From assembly GCA_027490725.1 (NCBI GenBank), contig JAIXXN010000059.1, forward strand, positions 47,812-111,811: a stretch of DNA of 64,000 bases, given 5' to 3'. The DNA is from Oxalobacteraceae bacterium (lineage in GTDB: Bacteria; Pseudomonadota; Gammaproteobacteria; Burkholderiales; Burkholderiaceae_D). A model generated the notes under the pieces. That model worked only from the letters and a program-made list of their open reading frames with translations, was not told where the DNA came from and made no database searches. A program made the position numbers and the translations under genes. Within the stretch, counting starts at the first letter, position 1. Each line of letters opens with the position of its first letter. This document shows, in pieces, positions 1-7,848 of this stretch.

Positions 1-174
1 CGCCGGAATCTCGCCCCGTAGGCCCTGAATATGGGGCGCGCCCTGCGGCGCTGCTGCGCCGCTGCGGTCTAGTTGCGGCAGCGCGGTGCAGGCACCGAGC
101 AGCGCACAGCACAGTAGTGCTGTGCTCAGCAACTGCACCTGCTGCGTCAACTGTGCAAGGCGCCAGCGTGGCAT
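1..174 (-). CDS. Putative lipoprotein, N-terminus only (runs off left edge)
   Basis: Reading leftward from an ATG at 174, 58 codons are open to the window edge. The N-terminus is a lipoprotein signal: a basic start (MPRWR), a hydrophobic stretch and the lipobox L26-G-A-C29, followed by a small-residue-rich linker. The start lies 2 bp after the stop of the recombinase gene, so the two are probably co-transcribed. The mature domain is outside the window, so no function is assigned. Lipoprotein prediction is firm; the role is unknown. Confidence 0.6.
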   Translation of the reverse strand, partial: MPRWRLAQLTQQVQLLSTALLCCALLGACTALPQLDRSGAAAPQGAPHIQGLRGEIPA

Positions 175-176
175 GA

Positions 177-2204
177 CTAGTCTCCCGGTGGAACGGTGTT
201 GCTATCGCGTGTGCCGATGAAGAAGCGGATCGGCGCTTGCTGCCAGCGCCGCAGCAATGCCGCCAGTAATTGCCAGCCTTGGCGGAAACGCACCTGCCGG
301 GCGCGCAGGGCAACCCACAGGGCGAGTGAAAAACTCACCAGCAGATTGATGCTGCCGATGGCAAGGAAGCCCAGCACTGAGGTAAGGATCAGTTGCCAGC
401 TAGCCTGATAGTCAAGCGCGACCATGGCGGTGGCAAAGTTGGCCGAGGAAAACGTCACGTGACGGATATCCAGCGGCAGTCCCAGCAGAAAGCCCAGTAA
501 GGGCATCACGCCCAGCAGAATGCCGAAGTAGAAGTTGCCCATCAGGCCGCCGAGATTGGCTTCCAGATAGTTGCCCAGCCGTTCGAGGCGGGCTGGACCG
601 ATTAAACGCTCCAGCAAGCGCAACTGGCGGATGCGCTGCGCCCAGCGGGTGTAGAGCGCCTGGTTGTCGTAATAGCCGGAGATCAGTCCGGACAGAAACA
701 GGCAGACCCCGGCAATCGCGGCATACAGCAGCGTCGGGCCGCCCAGCGGGTCGATATCGTGCAGCATCTGCAGGGCTTTTGCGGGGGCGACCAGCGGCTG
801 ACCCGTCAGGTAGGGCCAGCACATGGCAATCAGCCAGGCGACCGGGATGGCGGTGGCCAGATTGCCCAGTACGGCCATGTTCTGGGTACGTACCACCTTG
901 TTGCATAGCTCGGCCATGCTGTCGATGTCGATATTGCGCCCGTCCTTGCTGTGCAGGCCGGCGGCGATGTGCGATGCAGTCATGGCCGGTTGTTTGGTGG
1001 CGACAGTGAAGTGCAGCAGGTGGATGAACATGAATCCCAGTGCGTAATTCATGCTGTACAGGAAGGTTGCCACCAGCGGTGCGCTGTGCAAGTTGCTCAG
1101 CAGCAGTTTGAACAGCGCCATGAAGCCGATCACCAGCCCCGCGCCCGCCGACGAGTAGAACATCTGGCGTAGCTGGCGGCGATCGTCGGCCACATAATGC
1201 TCGCCGGTCTGGCTGGCGTTCTCCGTGATGTTGCGTGCCAATAGGTTGATGTTGTCGCGCACCAGATCGCGCACCAGATACTTGTTGCTGTGAGCGGCGA
1301 TCAGTTCCTGAGCCAGCGACAGGGCTGCCAGGCGACGCTGCGCGTCGGGCATGGGCGCGAGCAGTTCCAGCAGACGGCGCAGGCGCTGGATACTCTGGCT
1401 GAGGGTTACCAGCAGATAGGTGAGGGCGATGCTGGTGCCCTGACGTAGCGCCTGCTTGCGGATGCTGGCGATCACCTTGTCGCACTGATCCAGCATCACC
1501 AGTAGGTGACTGCCGTCTTCGTCAGCGAGGCAGGGCACGCTACGCTCGTGGCTGGCTGCTAGCCCCGGATCCTGCTGCTGGCCATGCCGTTCTGCGCAAT
1601 GGGCGAGGAAGCGCAGGGTTTCCAGATTCTGCGCCAGAAATGGCGATTCATGGGTTTCGATGGCGGTATGGAAATTGGTGAGGCGCGGTTCCAGGCCGAT
1701 CGCGCTGATGCGGTAGGACAGGGTACGGATCGCTTCCAGCAGGCCCGCCAGCATCAGGGGCGGCTGGCGATCGTCGGGCACGGCGCACAGCACATCAAAC
1801 AGGGCTAGCCAGTCGTCTGCAGGGACTGCCCGGATCCAGCGCTGGTCACTACGGCGCAGCAGGATCCGGTCCAGCGCGTCGCTCAGGTAATCGTCGCCCA
1901 GCGCGGGCGGCAGGATGCGGTAGGCGACGCGGCGTTTCAGTTCGCTGAAAAAGCCATCATTCGACAGCACGCCCGTTTCTGTGTACAGACTGGCGTGACG
2001 CCGGCTCAGAAGTAGCGTGCGCAGGTACTGGCGCAGCGCTGCCGCATGGGCGGGCTTGCCTTTGAGTAGCTGGCAGAGCGTACGCACCTGCGCCGTGGCG
2101 CTGGTCGCATCATCGGCGTGGCGCGGACGCAGTGCCGCAAGCAGCTCGACCATCAGGCCGAGGTCGCGACTATCGTCATCGAGGCGTTCGAGAATAGCAA
2201 GCAT
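177..2204 (-). CDS. Gcr-type site-specific recombinase family protein
   Basis: A 675-residue protein resembling the family annotated as site-specific recombinase (Gcr type, PF10136) found in Neisseria and Burkholderiales. The N-terminal half is soluble and helical with a conserved stretch around TGVLSNDGFFSELKRR. The C-terminal half has several membrane segments, for example around LLYAAIAGVCLFLSGLISGY and FYFGILLGVMPLLGFLLGL, which is odd for a recombinase; true recombinase activity is doubtful and the name is historical. The ATG at 2204 (MLAILERL) was chosen over upstream starts because the longer versions run through the palindromic promoter element at 2255-2280. No clear Shine-Dalgarno precedes it. 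Confidence 0.8.
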   Translation of the reverse strand: MLAILERLDDDSRDLGLMVELLAALRPRHADDATSATAQVRTLCQLLKGKPAHAAALRQYLRTLLLSRRHASLYTETGVLSNDGFFSELKRRVAYRILPPALGDDYLSDALDRILLRRSDQRWIRAVPADDWLALFDVLCAVPDDRQPPLMLAGLLEAIRTLSYRISAIGLEPRLTNFHTAIETHESPFLAQNLETLRFLAHCAERHGQQQDPGLAASHERSVPCLADEDGSHLLVMLDQCDKVIASIRKQALRQGTSIALTYLLVTLSQSIQRLRRLLELLAPMPDAQRRLAALSLAQELIAAHSNKYLVRDLVRDNINLLARNITENASQTGEHYVADDRRQLRQMFYSSAGAGLVIGFMALFKLLLSNLHSAPLVATFLYSMNYALGFMFIHLLHFTVATKQPAMTASHIAAGLHSKDGRNIDIDSMAELCNKVVRTQNMAVLGNLATAIPVAWLIAMCWPYLTGQPLVAPAKALQMLHDIDPLGGPTLLYAAIAGVCLFLSGLISGYYDNQALYTRWAQRIRQLRLLERLIGPARLERLGNYLEANLGGLMGNFYFGILLGVMPLLGFLLGLPLDIRHVTFSSANFATAMVALDYQASWQLILTSVLGFLAIGSINLLVSFSLALWVALRARQVRFRQGWQLLAALLRRWQQAPIRFFIGTRDSNTVPPGD

Positions 2205-2232
2205 GAGCGAACCAGGGGAGGGGTAAAGTGCC

Positions 2233-2274
2233 AGTCTAGTGTGCAAACTTGTGCCTGTATGTACGGTTGCGTAC
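2233..2274 (-). promoter_or_regulatory. GTAC box with -10-like hexamer, upstream of the recombinase gene
   Basis: GTACGGTTGCGTAC occupies 2261-2274 and is the core of a larger perfect inverted repeat (2255-2280, 10-bp arms CTGTATGTAC/GTACATACAG, 6-bp spacer). Exactly 22 bp away on the minus strand is TAGACT (2238-2233), four of six matches to TATAAT. That puts the box centre at about -41.5 relative to the predicted start of transcription, 57 bp upstream of the recombinase ATG. The same geometry recurs at four other sites in this window. Facing the other way no -10-like hexamer is found at that distance. Confidence 0.5.
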
Positions 2275-2376
2275 ATACAGCAGAGAGAAAACCGCGGCAA
2301 TGCGGCGCTATGCTGCCGTCAGGCTAGCGGCCGATCCGTGCTAAATTGTGGCTTTTCAAGACGATCGGGAACAAGC

Positions 2377-3213
2377 ATGTATCTGACTTACTTCAAGGGT
2401 GGCTGGTCCGAGGGCAATACGCCCCTGTTTGGCGCGATGGATCACAGTGTCTGGCTGGGGTCGTCCGTGTTTGATGGCGCGCGCGCTATCCGTGGCCGCC
2501 TGCCGGATCTGCGTCTGCATCTGCAACGGGTGATTCATTCGGCCGAGCGGGTCGGGCTGGTCTGCCCGTTGACGGTCGATGAAATGGAAGCACTGGTGGT
2601 GGAAGGCGTGGCCAAATTCCCGCCCGATGCGGAACTGTATGTCCGTCCGCTGGTCTTCGGTACTGACGGCTTGCTGGTGCCTGTGGCCGAGAAGAGCGGG
2701 TTTGCCCTGACCCTGTTCGATGCAGCGCTGCCGAAATTCCACGGCTTCTCGGCCTGTCTGTCGGGACTGCGCCGTCCCGACCCGTCGATGGCACCAACCG
2801 ATGCCAAGGCCTCGGCGCTGTATGCCAACTCGACCAAGGTGATCCGTGAAGCGCAGCAGCGCGGTTTTGATACGGCCGTGGTGTGCGATAGTCTGGGTAA
2901 CGTGGCCGAGTTTGCATCGGCCAATCTGTTCCTGGTGACGCCCGAAGGGGCGGTGGTAACCCCGGTCGCCAACGGTACTTTCCTGTCCGGAATTACGCGC
3001 GCCCGCGTAATCGCCCTGCTGGCGCAGGAAGGCATCACGGTGCAGGAGCGTACCGTGCGGCCGGAAGAGCTGGCTACGGCAACAGAAATCTTCAATACCG
3101 GTAACTACGGCAAGGTATCGCCGTGCATCCGCTATGAAGCCCGGGCGCTGCCGATCGGGCCGATTGCCTCACTGGCCCATACGCGCTACATGGCGTTTGC
3201 CGGTCTGGACTAA
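2377..3213 (+). CDS. Class IV PLP aminotransferase, branched-chain amino acid aminotransferase-like
   Basis: A 278-residue fold-type IV PLP enzyme. It probably transfers amino groups between branched-chain amino acids and 2-oxoglutarate in the cytosol. Visible family features are the N-terminal GSSVFDGARAI block, the probable Schiff-base lysine K144 in TDAKASALYANS, the VAEFASANLFLV segment and the NGTFLSGITRARVIALL phosphate-binding region. The ATG at 2377 is used because it aligns with the family N-terminus (MYLTYFKGGW); an in-frame upstream extension to 2239 crosses the palindrome. It is shorter than the roughly 305-residue E. coli IlvE, so D-amino acid aminotransferase or 4-amino-4-deoxychorismate lyase activity cannot be excluded. 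Confidence 0.82.
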   Translation: MYLTYFKGGWSEGNTPLFGAMDHSVWLGSSVFDGARAIRGRLPDLRLHLQRVIHSAERVGLVCPLTVDEMEALVVEGVAKFPPDAELYVRPLVFGTDGLLVPVAEKSGFALTLFDAALPKFHGFSACLSGLRRPDPSMAPTDAKASALYANSTKVIREAQQRGFDTAVVCDSLGNVAEFASANLFLVTPEGAVVTPVANGTFLSGITRARVIALLAQEGITVQERTVRPEELATATEIFNTGNYGKVSPCIRYEARALPIGPIASLAHTRYMAFAGLD

Positions 3214-3241
3214 CGGGCCAGCCCGCGCCCGGCATACTCTG

Positions 3242-3388
3242 CTAAAGGCCGCGCCCGTTGATCAGTCGCAGCAAGACCATGATGACGGCGACGACCAGCA
3301 AGATATGGATGAAGCCGCCGATGGTGTAGGAGGTTACCAGCCCCAGCAGCCAGAGGATGATGAGGACTACAGCGATGGTGTACAGCAT
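3242..3388 (-). CDS. Small hydrophobic membrane protein, lmo0937 family-like
   Basis: A 48-residue ORF that begins MLYTIAVVLIILWLLGLVTS and continues with TIGGFIHILL and a second hydrophobic helix, ending RLINGRGL. Two helices separated by a Gly-Gly turn are characteristic of the lmo0937 family small membrane proteins, which are often stress induced; the role is unknown. A strong Shine-Dalgarno AGGAG lies 6 bp before the ATG. The upstream region carries a GTAC box with a correctly spaced -10-like element. Confidence 0.78.
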   Translation of the reverse strand: MLYTIAVVLIILWLLGLVTSYTIGGFIHILLVVAVIMVLLRLINGRGL

Positions 3389-3526
3389 ATTGTTCTCCTG
3401 ATGAGGATGCGCGTCCGCTAGAAGTGCGGACGCGGGCGGTTCCAGCTACTGCAGGCCCGCTAAGTACGCAGGTACAGCATTTGTATTTAGTGCGGCGAGC
3501 ACTGCGTGTGGCTGGTGCAAGTAGCC

Positions 3527-3568
3527 ATTGTCACCAGCGCAGCAGTCGCCGTCCGTACGCTAGCGTAC
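3527..3568 (-). promoter_or_regulatory. GTAC box with -10-like hexamer, upstream of the small membrane protein gene
   Basis: A perfect 14-bp palindrome, GTACGCTAGCGTAC, lies at 3555-3568, directly after the stop codon of the glycine-zipper gene. On the minus strand, 22 bp beyond it, is GACAAT (3532-3527), four of six matches to TATAAT. The orientation serves the 48-residue membrane protein that starts at 3388, leaving a leader of about 130 nt. A related element with a shorter spacer, GTAC-GCAG-GTAC, is at 3464-3475. Confidence 0.5.
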
Positions 3569-4159
3569 TTAATCGGCGCGCAACTGTCCGCGCTCGATCC
3601 GTACCGCATCGCCCTCATGCCAGTCCGGCTGGTTCGCCTGTTGCAGCACACGGTGGCTACCGTTCTCCATGCGTACCGTGATTTCCCAGTGGCGGGTGCT
3701 GTGCATCTTGCCCTCTACCTGATTACCGGCCACGGCACCGCCGACTGCGCCGGCGACGGTGGCCAGTTGACGGCCGTGACCGCTACCGACCTGATTGCCC
3801 AGCAAGCCGCCAAGAATCGCACCGCCCGCCGCACCGACGCCGCTAGCCTGGCCGCGCTGCTCGACGCTGCGGATCGTCGTGATCACGCCGCAATCGCTGC
3901 AGGCATTGCGTTGTGCCAGCGGCGCGGGGGCGGGCTGGCCTCGCTCGTCCTTGCTTTTGCTAGCGCGGTCCTGCGCGGTCGCCGCCTGCGGGGCGGCCGC
4001 TTCGGCCGCGACACGTGCGGCGTCCTCACGCGCCTGGCTATTGGGCAGCCAACCCATCAGGGCGGCGCTGCCAACGCCGCAGAACAGGACGACAGCCAGT
4101 GCAGCGCTCAGTAGCAAGGGATGCAGACGCTGGCGCTGGGTGGTGGTGGGGATATCCAT
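3569..4159 (-). CDS. Glycine-zipper 2TM domain protein (SlyB-like C-terminus)
   Basis: A 196-residue protein with one N-terminal membrane anchor (LLLSAALAVVLFCGVGSA) but no lipobox, an Ala/Gln-rich linker, then ACSDCGVITTIRSVEQRG leading into a glycine zipper (GVGAAGGAILGGLLGNQVGSG and AGAVGGAVAGNQVEG) and a beta-rich end (WEITVRMENGSHRVL). This C-terminal plan is shared with SlyB/PcpA-like envelope proteins, so the protein probably sits in the inner membrane facing the periplasm. The ATG at 4159 has AAGGA 7 bp upstream. It is divergent from the Crp/Fnr-like gene across a GTAC box. Confidence 0.8.
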   Translation of the reverse strand: MDIPTTTQRQRLHPLLLSAALAVVLFCGVGSAALMGWLPNSQAREDAARVAAEAAAPQAATAQDRASKSKDERGQPAPAPLAQRNACSDCGVITTIRSVEQRGQASGVGAAGGAILGGLLGNQVGSGHGRQLATVAGAVGGAVAGNQVEGKMHSTRHWEITVRMENGSHRVLQQANQPDWHEGDAVRIERGQLRAD

Positions 4160-4194
4160 ATTGTTGTCCTTGTGGTAGTCGTTGGTGTGTGCAG

Positions 4195-4264
4195 ATTTTC
4201 CACCAAGACAGTTTTTTCTTCCGTGCGTTAGCGTACATACGGCGCATGTTTGCACCAGTACGCT
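4195..4264. promoter_or_regulatory. GTAC box in the divergent promoter of the Crp/Fnr-like and glycine-zipper genes
   Basis: GTGCGTTAGCGTAC at 4223-4236 differs from the palindromic consensus at two positions. At 22 bp to the left (minus strand) is GAAAAT (4200-4195, four of six matches to TATAAT), serving the glycine-zipper gene. At 22 bp to the right (plus strand) is the weaker TACGCT (4259-4264), which would start transcription at about 4271, the A of the proposed regulator ATG. One box could therefore control both genes, including the regulator itself. Confidence 0.45.
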
Positions 4265-4270
4265 TGCGGC

Positions 4271-5020
4271 ATGGCTATCCCCCGCACCCTGCTTGGCGCC
4301 GACGATCCCGGTAGGCCTGCTCTGCCGCAGAATCGTCTGCTTGCCAGTCTGCCCGAATCAGAGCGCCGCAGTCTGCTGGCCAGTTGTTCCATGCGACGCG
4401 TGGAGGCGGCCGAAGTATTGGTCGAGCCCGGTCAGACGATGGCACAGATTTACTTCCCGCTCGATACGCTGGTGTCCCTGCTGGCGGTGGCGGAAGGACG
4501 GATGACGCTGGAGGTGATGCTGGTTGGGCAGGAAGGGATGGTGGGCGCCTCGGCCGCCTTGAACGCGCGGCCAGCGCAATGTCGCGCGGTGGTGCAGCGT
4601 GCGGGCAGGCTGGCCTGTCTCGATGCGCAGCAGTTCCGGCGCGCGGTCGCGTGTATGCCCGCCTTACAGCGGCTGGTGCAGCGTTACACGGATATCTTAC
4701 TGGCGCAAGCACTGCAGATCGCCATGTGCAGCCGGTTTCACATACTGGAGGCGCGGCTGGCGCGTTCCTTACTGATTACCCGTGAACGCTTGCAGCTGGA
4801 AAAATTCCATCTAACGCATGAGTTTCTGGGCCAGATACTGGGCGTTAGACGGGTCGGTGTCACCAAGGCTGCCACGGCTTTGCAGCACCAGCAGCTGATC
4901 TCCTATAGCCGTGGCAATATCCAGATGCTCGATACGGCAGGACTGGCCGCCGTTGCCTGTTCCTGCTACCCGCTGGTGAAGGAAGACGGCGCACTAGGCA
5001 TCGGACAGGTGTTTCACTGA
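4271..5020 (+). CDS. Crp/Fnr family transcriptional regulator
   Basis: A 249-residue cytosolic regulator. Residues about 20-125 form the cyclic-nucleotide-type beta barrel (VEPGQTMAQIYFPLDTLVSLL, MLVGQEGMVGASAAL); a long dimer helix follows, then a winged helix-turn-helix at about 181-222 (LTHEFLGQILGVRRVGVTKAATALQ). The Arg-Ser pair that binds cAMP phosphate in E. coli CRP is not visible, and no Fnr-type cysteine cluster is present, so the signal is unknown. The ATG at 4271 lacks a Shine-Dalgarno and coincides with the predicted start of transcription, so a leaderless mRNA is possible; an in-frame TTG at 4250 is the alternative start. Confidence 0.85.
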   Translation: MAIPRTLLGADDPGRPALPQNRLLASLPESERRSLLASCSMRRVEAAEVLVEPGQTMAQIYFPLDTLVSLLAVAEGRMTLEVMLVGQEGMVGASAALNARPAQCRAVVQRAGRLACLDAQQFRRAVACMPALQRLVQRYTDILLAQALQIAMCSRFHILEARLARSLLITRERLQLEKFHLTHEFLGQILGVRRVGVTKAATALQHQQLISYSRGNIQMLDTAGLAAVACSCYPLVKEDGALGIGQVFH

Positions 5021-5042
5021 CCGGCCGGGCACTCCGGGGGAT

Positions 5043-5153
5043 TTAGCGGGGCGGCTTGCTGACCTGATTGCCGATCACGCCACCGACGGCAGCGCCACCG
5101 ATAGTGCCGGCGGTACTGCCACCCGTCAGCTTGGAAACCATGGTCACGCGCAT
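5043..5153 (-). pseudogene. Glycine-zipper fragment, probable gene remnant
   Basis: A 36-codon reading frame from ATG 5153 encodes KLTGGSTAGTIGGAAVGGV and IGNQVSKPP, which is a single glycine-zipper repeat like those of the full-length paralogues at 3569-4159 and 11705-12175. It has no signal peptide, no lipobox, no beta-rich tail and no Shine-Dalgarno. I read it as the remnant of a third glycine-zipper gene that lost both ends; a genuine small membrane-active peptide is less likely. Confidence 0.45.
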
Positions 5154-5192
5154 CAGACCATGCTAGGAGAATGCGCCAGCGCGCTCCGTTCG

Positions 5193-7214
5193 CTAGCGCA
5201 CCTTGTCCTGTCTATGCTGTTTGCCGCCATTGCCGGCTGCCAGCAGCGCTGCGCAATCGTTGCCTTCCGCGCCGCCGCTACTGATTAAGGGCAGCAGCGC
5301 CGCGACGGGCGCCACGCTGGCGAGTGCCAGTGCGCCACCGGCACGCAGTGCCAGCACGCCCTGGTCGACGCTGACGGCTGGCTGTTTGAAGCTGCCACGT
5401 AAATAGATCGGGGCGCGTAGCGAGAAAATGCGCAGGCCTTTCGATTGCGGGCGCAAGGTCAGGTTCAGCTGTTCATTGCGCAGATTGACGCTGCCGCTGG
5501 CATCGATGCGCGCCTCGTTGGTGTCAGCCGCCCAGATGCGGGTCTGCAGCAGGCCTTGCGTCACGCTGAAGTCGCCTAGCATGCAATGCAGTTGCACGGG
5601 CTTATCGCCCACCAGTTTGGTTAGCACGACACTCCCCAGATTCAAGCCCATCTCTTCCAGCAGCAGCTTCGATACGCTGCCCTGCGTGACCACGCTGCGC
5701 AGCGCGCCATCGGCGCTGCCCAGCAGCGTGGCGATCGAGTTGCCGCGCGCTTGCAGTGCCAGCTCGGCATTCAGTTCGCCCACGCTTGCCTGCATCGTGC
5801 TGAGGCGGGGGAAGAGCTGGTTTAGCCGCAGATGGCGGGCGTTTGCTTGCAGCGTAGCGGCAATCGTAGCGGGCAGTTGCTTGCCGCTGCCGTCTAACTG
5901 GAGCGTGGCCAGAAAACTGCCGCCAGCGATGTCGAATTGCAGGGGGGCTAACTGCAGCACGCCGTCGCGCAAGCGGATCAGGGTGTCGAGCCGCGCGATG
6001 GACAACCCGCCATCGCGGATGATGCGGGCGGCGCGGTAGCGCACTTCGGCGTCCAGCGCAGTCCAGCGCACTTGGTGAAACGCTTCGACCGGCAGCACTT
6101 TATTGTCCGGCTGGTCAGGCGTCACGCCGCGCGCCTGTTTGCTGCGGTTGGAATCGGCACCGATCAGCGGCGCCAGATCGTTCAGACGCAGCAAACTGGA
6201 CTGGATGGTGCCGGTCAGGCGCGGCCTTGGCAGCGCCGTGCCGTAACGGTAATCGAGTGAGCCGGCAAGGTCGGAATCGCCGACTCTGCCAGTGAAACGC
6301 TGGTACTGCCAATGGCTGGCCTGGCTGCCGAGTTCGCCATGCAGATGACCGGAGGTGGTGAAGGCTGGCGTTTCCGGCAACAGCACCCCCGTCAGACCGT
6401 ATAGGCGGGCCATGCTGGGTCCGGACAGGGTCAGCTGCAGATCGAGACTGGTCAGGCTGGCCGGGCGCGTCAGCGTTCCGAGCAGAGCGATCTGGCTGCC
6501 GCCGACAGCGAGTTGCGCTTGCAGTGGATAGGGCCGGGTTTGCTGTTGCAGGCCCAGCACGGCGCCGGCCTTGCCGCTGCCACGCACTGGCTGGCCGTTC
6601 CACTGGCCCTGTAATTCCCAGCCTATGCCGTAACGGGGATCAGCCTCCAGCGGATTCACACGGGCCATGATATCGATTTGTTGCACAGCATCGCGCAACT
6701 GAATGTTTGCCGCACTCAGTTCCAGTGTGCGCAGCTCCAGTGTCCATGCGCCCGCTGCGCGGGCGGTCGCCACCTGCCAGTTACTGCTGCCATCGGCCTG
6801 GCGCAGTAGTTGCACTTGCGGCCCGGTAAAGCGCAGGAGCGGGATCGCCAGTCGGTGCTGTAGCAAGGGCAGTAGTTCCAGATCGACCAGTACGCGTTCG
6901 ATACTGGCCAGTTCGCCCGCTGCGACCATGCCGGCCGGATTGCCAAGGTGAAGGTCGTGTGCCAGCAGACGCACTTGCGGCAGGTAGTCGCGCCAGCTGC
7001 GCTGCGCTGCAGTGCCGGCCGCGAGCGTCCAGCTCAGTGACAGATCGCCACGAATCGCAACCGGGCGCTGCAATGCCAGACTGAGTTTTTCATTGAGCCA
7101 CGGACGGGCATGGTTCCAGTCCGCTCGTTGCAGCAACAGCGCGCTACCCAGCAGGAGTGCGCCCAACAGTCCGAGCACGCTAAGCGTGATGGTTCTGGCA
7201 CGGCCTGGCTGCAT
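5193..7214 (-). CDS. AsmA family protein
   Basis: A 673-residue AsmA-like protein. One N-terminal membrane helix (TITLSVLGLLGALLLGSALLL) anchors a large periplasmic beta-rich region. The signature C-terminal part is present (LNQLFPRLSTMQASVGELNAELALQ, GALRSVVTQGSVSKLLLEEMGLNLG, LTLRPQSKGLRIFSLRAPIYLRGSFKQP). AsmA-clan proteins are implicated in outer-membrane biogenesis and intermembrane lipid transport. The start at 7214 (MQPGRAR) is preferred because GAGGAG lies 7 bp before it, whereas the longer start at 7232 would include that Shine-Dalgarno. Confidence 0.86.
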   Translation of the reverse strand: MQPGRARTITLSVLGLLGALLLGSALLLQRADWNHARPWLNEKLSLALQRPVAIRGDLSLSWTLAAGTAAQRSWRDYLPQVRLLAHDLHLGNPAGMVAAGELASIERVLVDLELLPLLQHRLAIPLLRFTGPQVQLLRQADGSSNWQVATARAAGAWTLELRTLELSAANIQLRDAVQQIDIMARVNPLEADPRYGIGWELQGQWNGQPVRGSGKAGAVLGLQQQTRPYPLQAQLAVGGSQIALLGTLTRPASLTSLDLQLTLSGPSMARLYGLTGVLLPETPAFTTSGHLHGELGSQASHWQYQRFTGRVGDSDLAGSLDYRYGTALPRPRLTGTIQSSLLRLNDLAPLIGADSNRSKQARGVTPDQPDNKVLPVEAFHQVRWTALDAEVRYRAARIIRDGGLSIARLDTLIRLRDGVLQLAPLQFDIAGGSFLATLQLDGSGKQLPATIAATLQANARHLRLNQLFPRLSTMQASVGELNAELALQARGNSIATLLGSADGALRSVVTQGSVSKLLLEEMGLNLGSVVLTKLVGDKPVQLHCMLGDFSVTQGLLQTRIWAADTNEARIDASGSVNLRNEQLNLTLRPQSKGLRIFSLRAPIYLRGSFKQPAVSVDQGVLALRAGGALALASVAPVAALLPLISSGGAEGNDCAALLAAGNGGKQHRQDKVR

Positions 7215-7323
7215 GATGACACTCCTCGACATTGGGTAGTGCGCTAGCTTAGTCCTTTACTTGCCGTGACGTCGTGTGTTGGCGCACGCTGCCCGGTCGT
7301 CTGTGCATCAGATCGGGAAGTAC

Positions 7324-7365
7324 GTGCGCCAGCGTACTGAAACACTTGCGTCTTGCGTCTATAAC
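7324..7365 (+). promoter_or_regulatory. GTAC box with -10 hexamer, promoter of the lipoprotein/ferritin-like/yqjD operon
   Basis: GTGCGCCAGCGTAC at 7324-7337 is followed after 22 bp by TATAAC (7360-7365), five of six matches to TATAAT and the best -10 among the five sites. The implied start of transcription is near 7372, so the box is centred at -41.5. No good -35 hexamer is visible, as expected of a class II activator-dependent promoter. The first ATG of the operon is at 7399. Confidence 0.55.
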
Positions 7366-7398
7366 AAGCTATCGATGTGATTTTCAAGGAGAGTGAGT

Positions 7399-7446
7399 AT
7401 GAGACAAGCTATGAGACAAGCTATGAGACAAGCTATGAGACAAGCA
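7399..7446 (+). repeat. 12-bp tandem repeat, four units, each carrying an in-frame ATG
   Basis: ATGAGACAAGCT occurs three times followed by ATGAGACAAGCA. Every unit starts with an in-frame ATG, so unit gain or loss alters the signal-peptide N-region and the distance of the later ATGs from the Shine-Dalgarno without shifting frame. Confidence 0.95.
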
Positions 7447-7836
7447 ATCGTTAGTCTACCCCGCGATCGCGTGGTCTGGATGCCGGCAGTGCTGCTGGCG
7501 CTGATCGTGTCGGGCTGTGCCAGCGATAAAACCCCGGCAACTGCCAATGTCGCCGTTTCCCAGGCGGCGGTGGCGTCGGCAACCAGTGCTGGTGCGGCCA
7601 CCGTCGCGCCCGATGAAATGCAGGCAGCCCGCGACAAAATGACGCGGGCGAATCAGGCGCTGGCAGAGCACGACTATCGCACGGCAACGGACTGGGCCAA
7701 TCAGGCGGCCGCCGATGCCCAGCTGGCCCAGAGCAAGGCCAATTCGGCCAAGGCGGTCAGCGCTGCGGAAGAGCTGCAGAAAAGCATACAGGCATTGCGC
7801 GAAGAACTGGCGCGTTCGCCATCGACCAGCAAGTAA
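7399..7836 (+). CDS. DUF4398-like lipoprotein with repeated start region
   Basis: A 145-residue lipoprotein. Its N-terminus is four copies of MRQA encoded by a 12-bp tandem repeat, followed by a basic segment, a hydrophobic core (VVWMPAVLLALIVSG) and the lipobox VSGC. The mature part has a DUF4398-like helical region (MQAARDKMTRANQALAEHDYRTATDWANQAAADAQLA) also seen in the next gene. AAGGAG lies 6 bp before the first ATG. It is the first gene of an operon with the OmpA-type lipoprotein. A role in anchoring or stabilising the envelope is inference. Confidence 0.8.
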   Translation: MRQAMRQAMRQAMRQAIVSLPRDRVVWMPAVLLALIVSGCASDKTPATANVAVSQAAVASATSAGAATVAPDEMQAARDKMTRANQALAEHDYRTATDWANQAAADAQLAQSKANSAKAVSAAEELQKSIQALREELARSPSTSK

Positions 7837-7848
7837 TAGGAGAATGTA

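Noticed and set aside
412..1485. 357-codon alternative minus-strand frame inside the recombinase gene
   Set aside because: Arg/Pro/Gln-rich shifted frame of the real gene; no start signal.
5188..5201. GTTCGCTAGCGCAC as a GTAC box
   Set aside because: It overlaps the asmA stop region, both half-sites deviate, and no gene start lies at a suitable distance.
5171..5284. 38-codon plus-strand ORF preceded by AGGAGA
   Set aside because: It lies mostly antisense to the asmA 3' end and encodes a Cys/Arg-rich sequence with no recognisable feature; the AGGAGA is probably fortuitous.
7239..7252. Degenerate GTAC box (GTGCGCTAGCTTAG) upstream of asmA
   Set aside because: The right half-site is lost and the expected -10 position falls on the asmA start codon.
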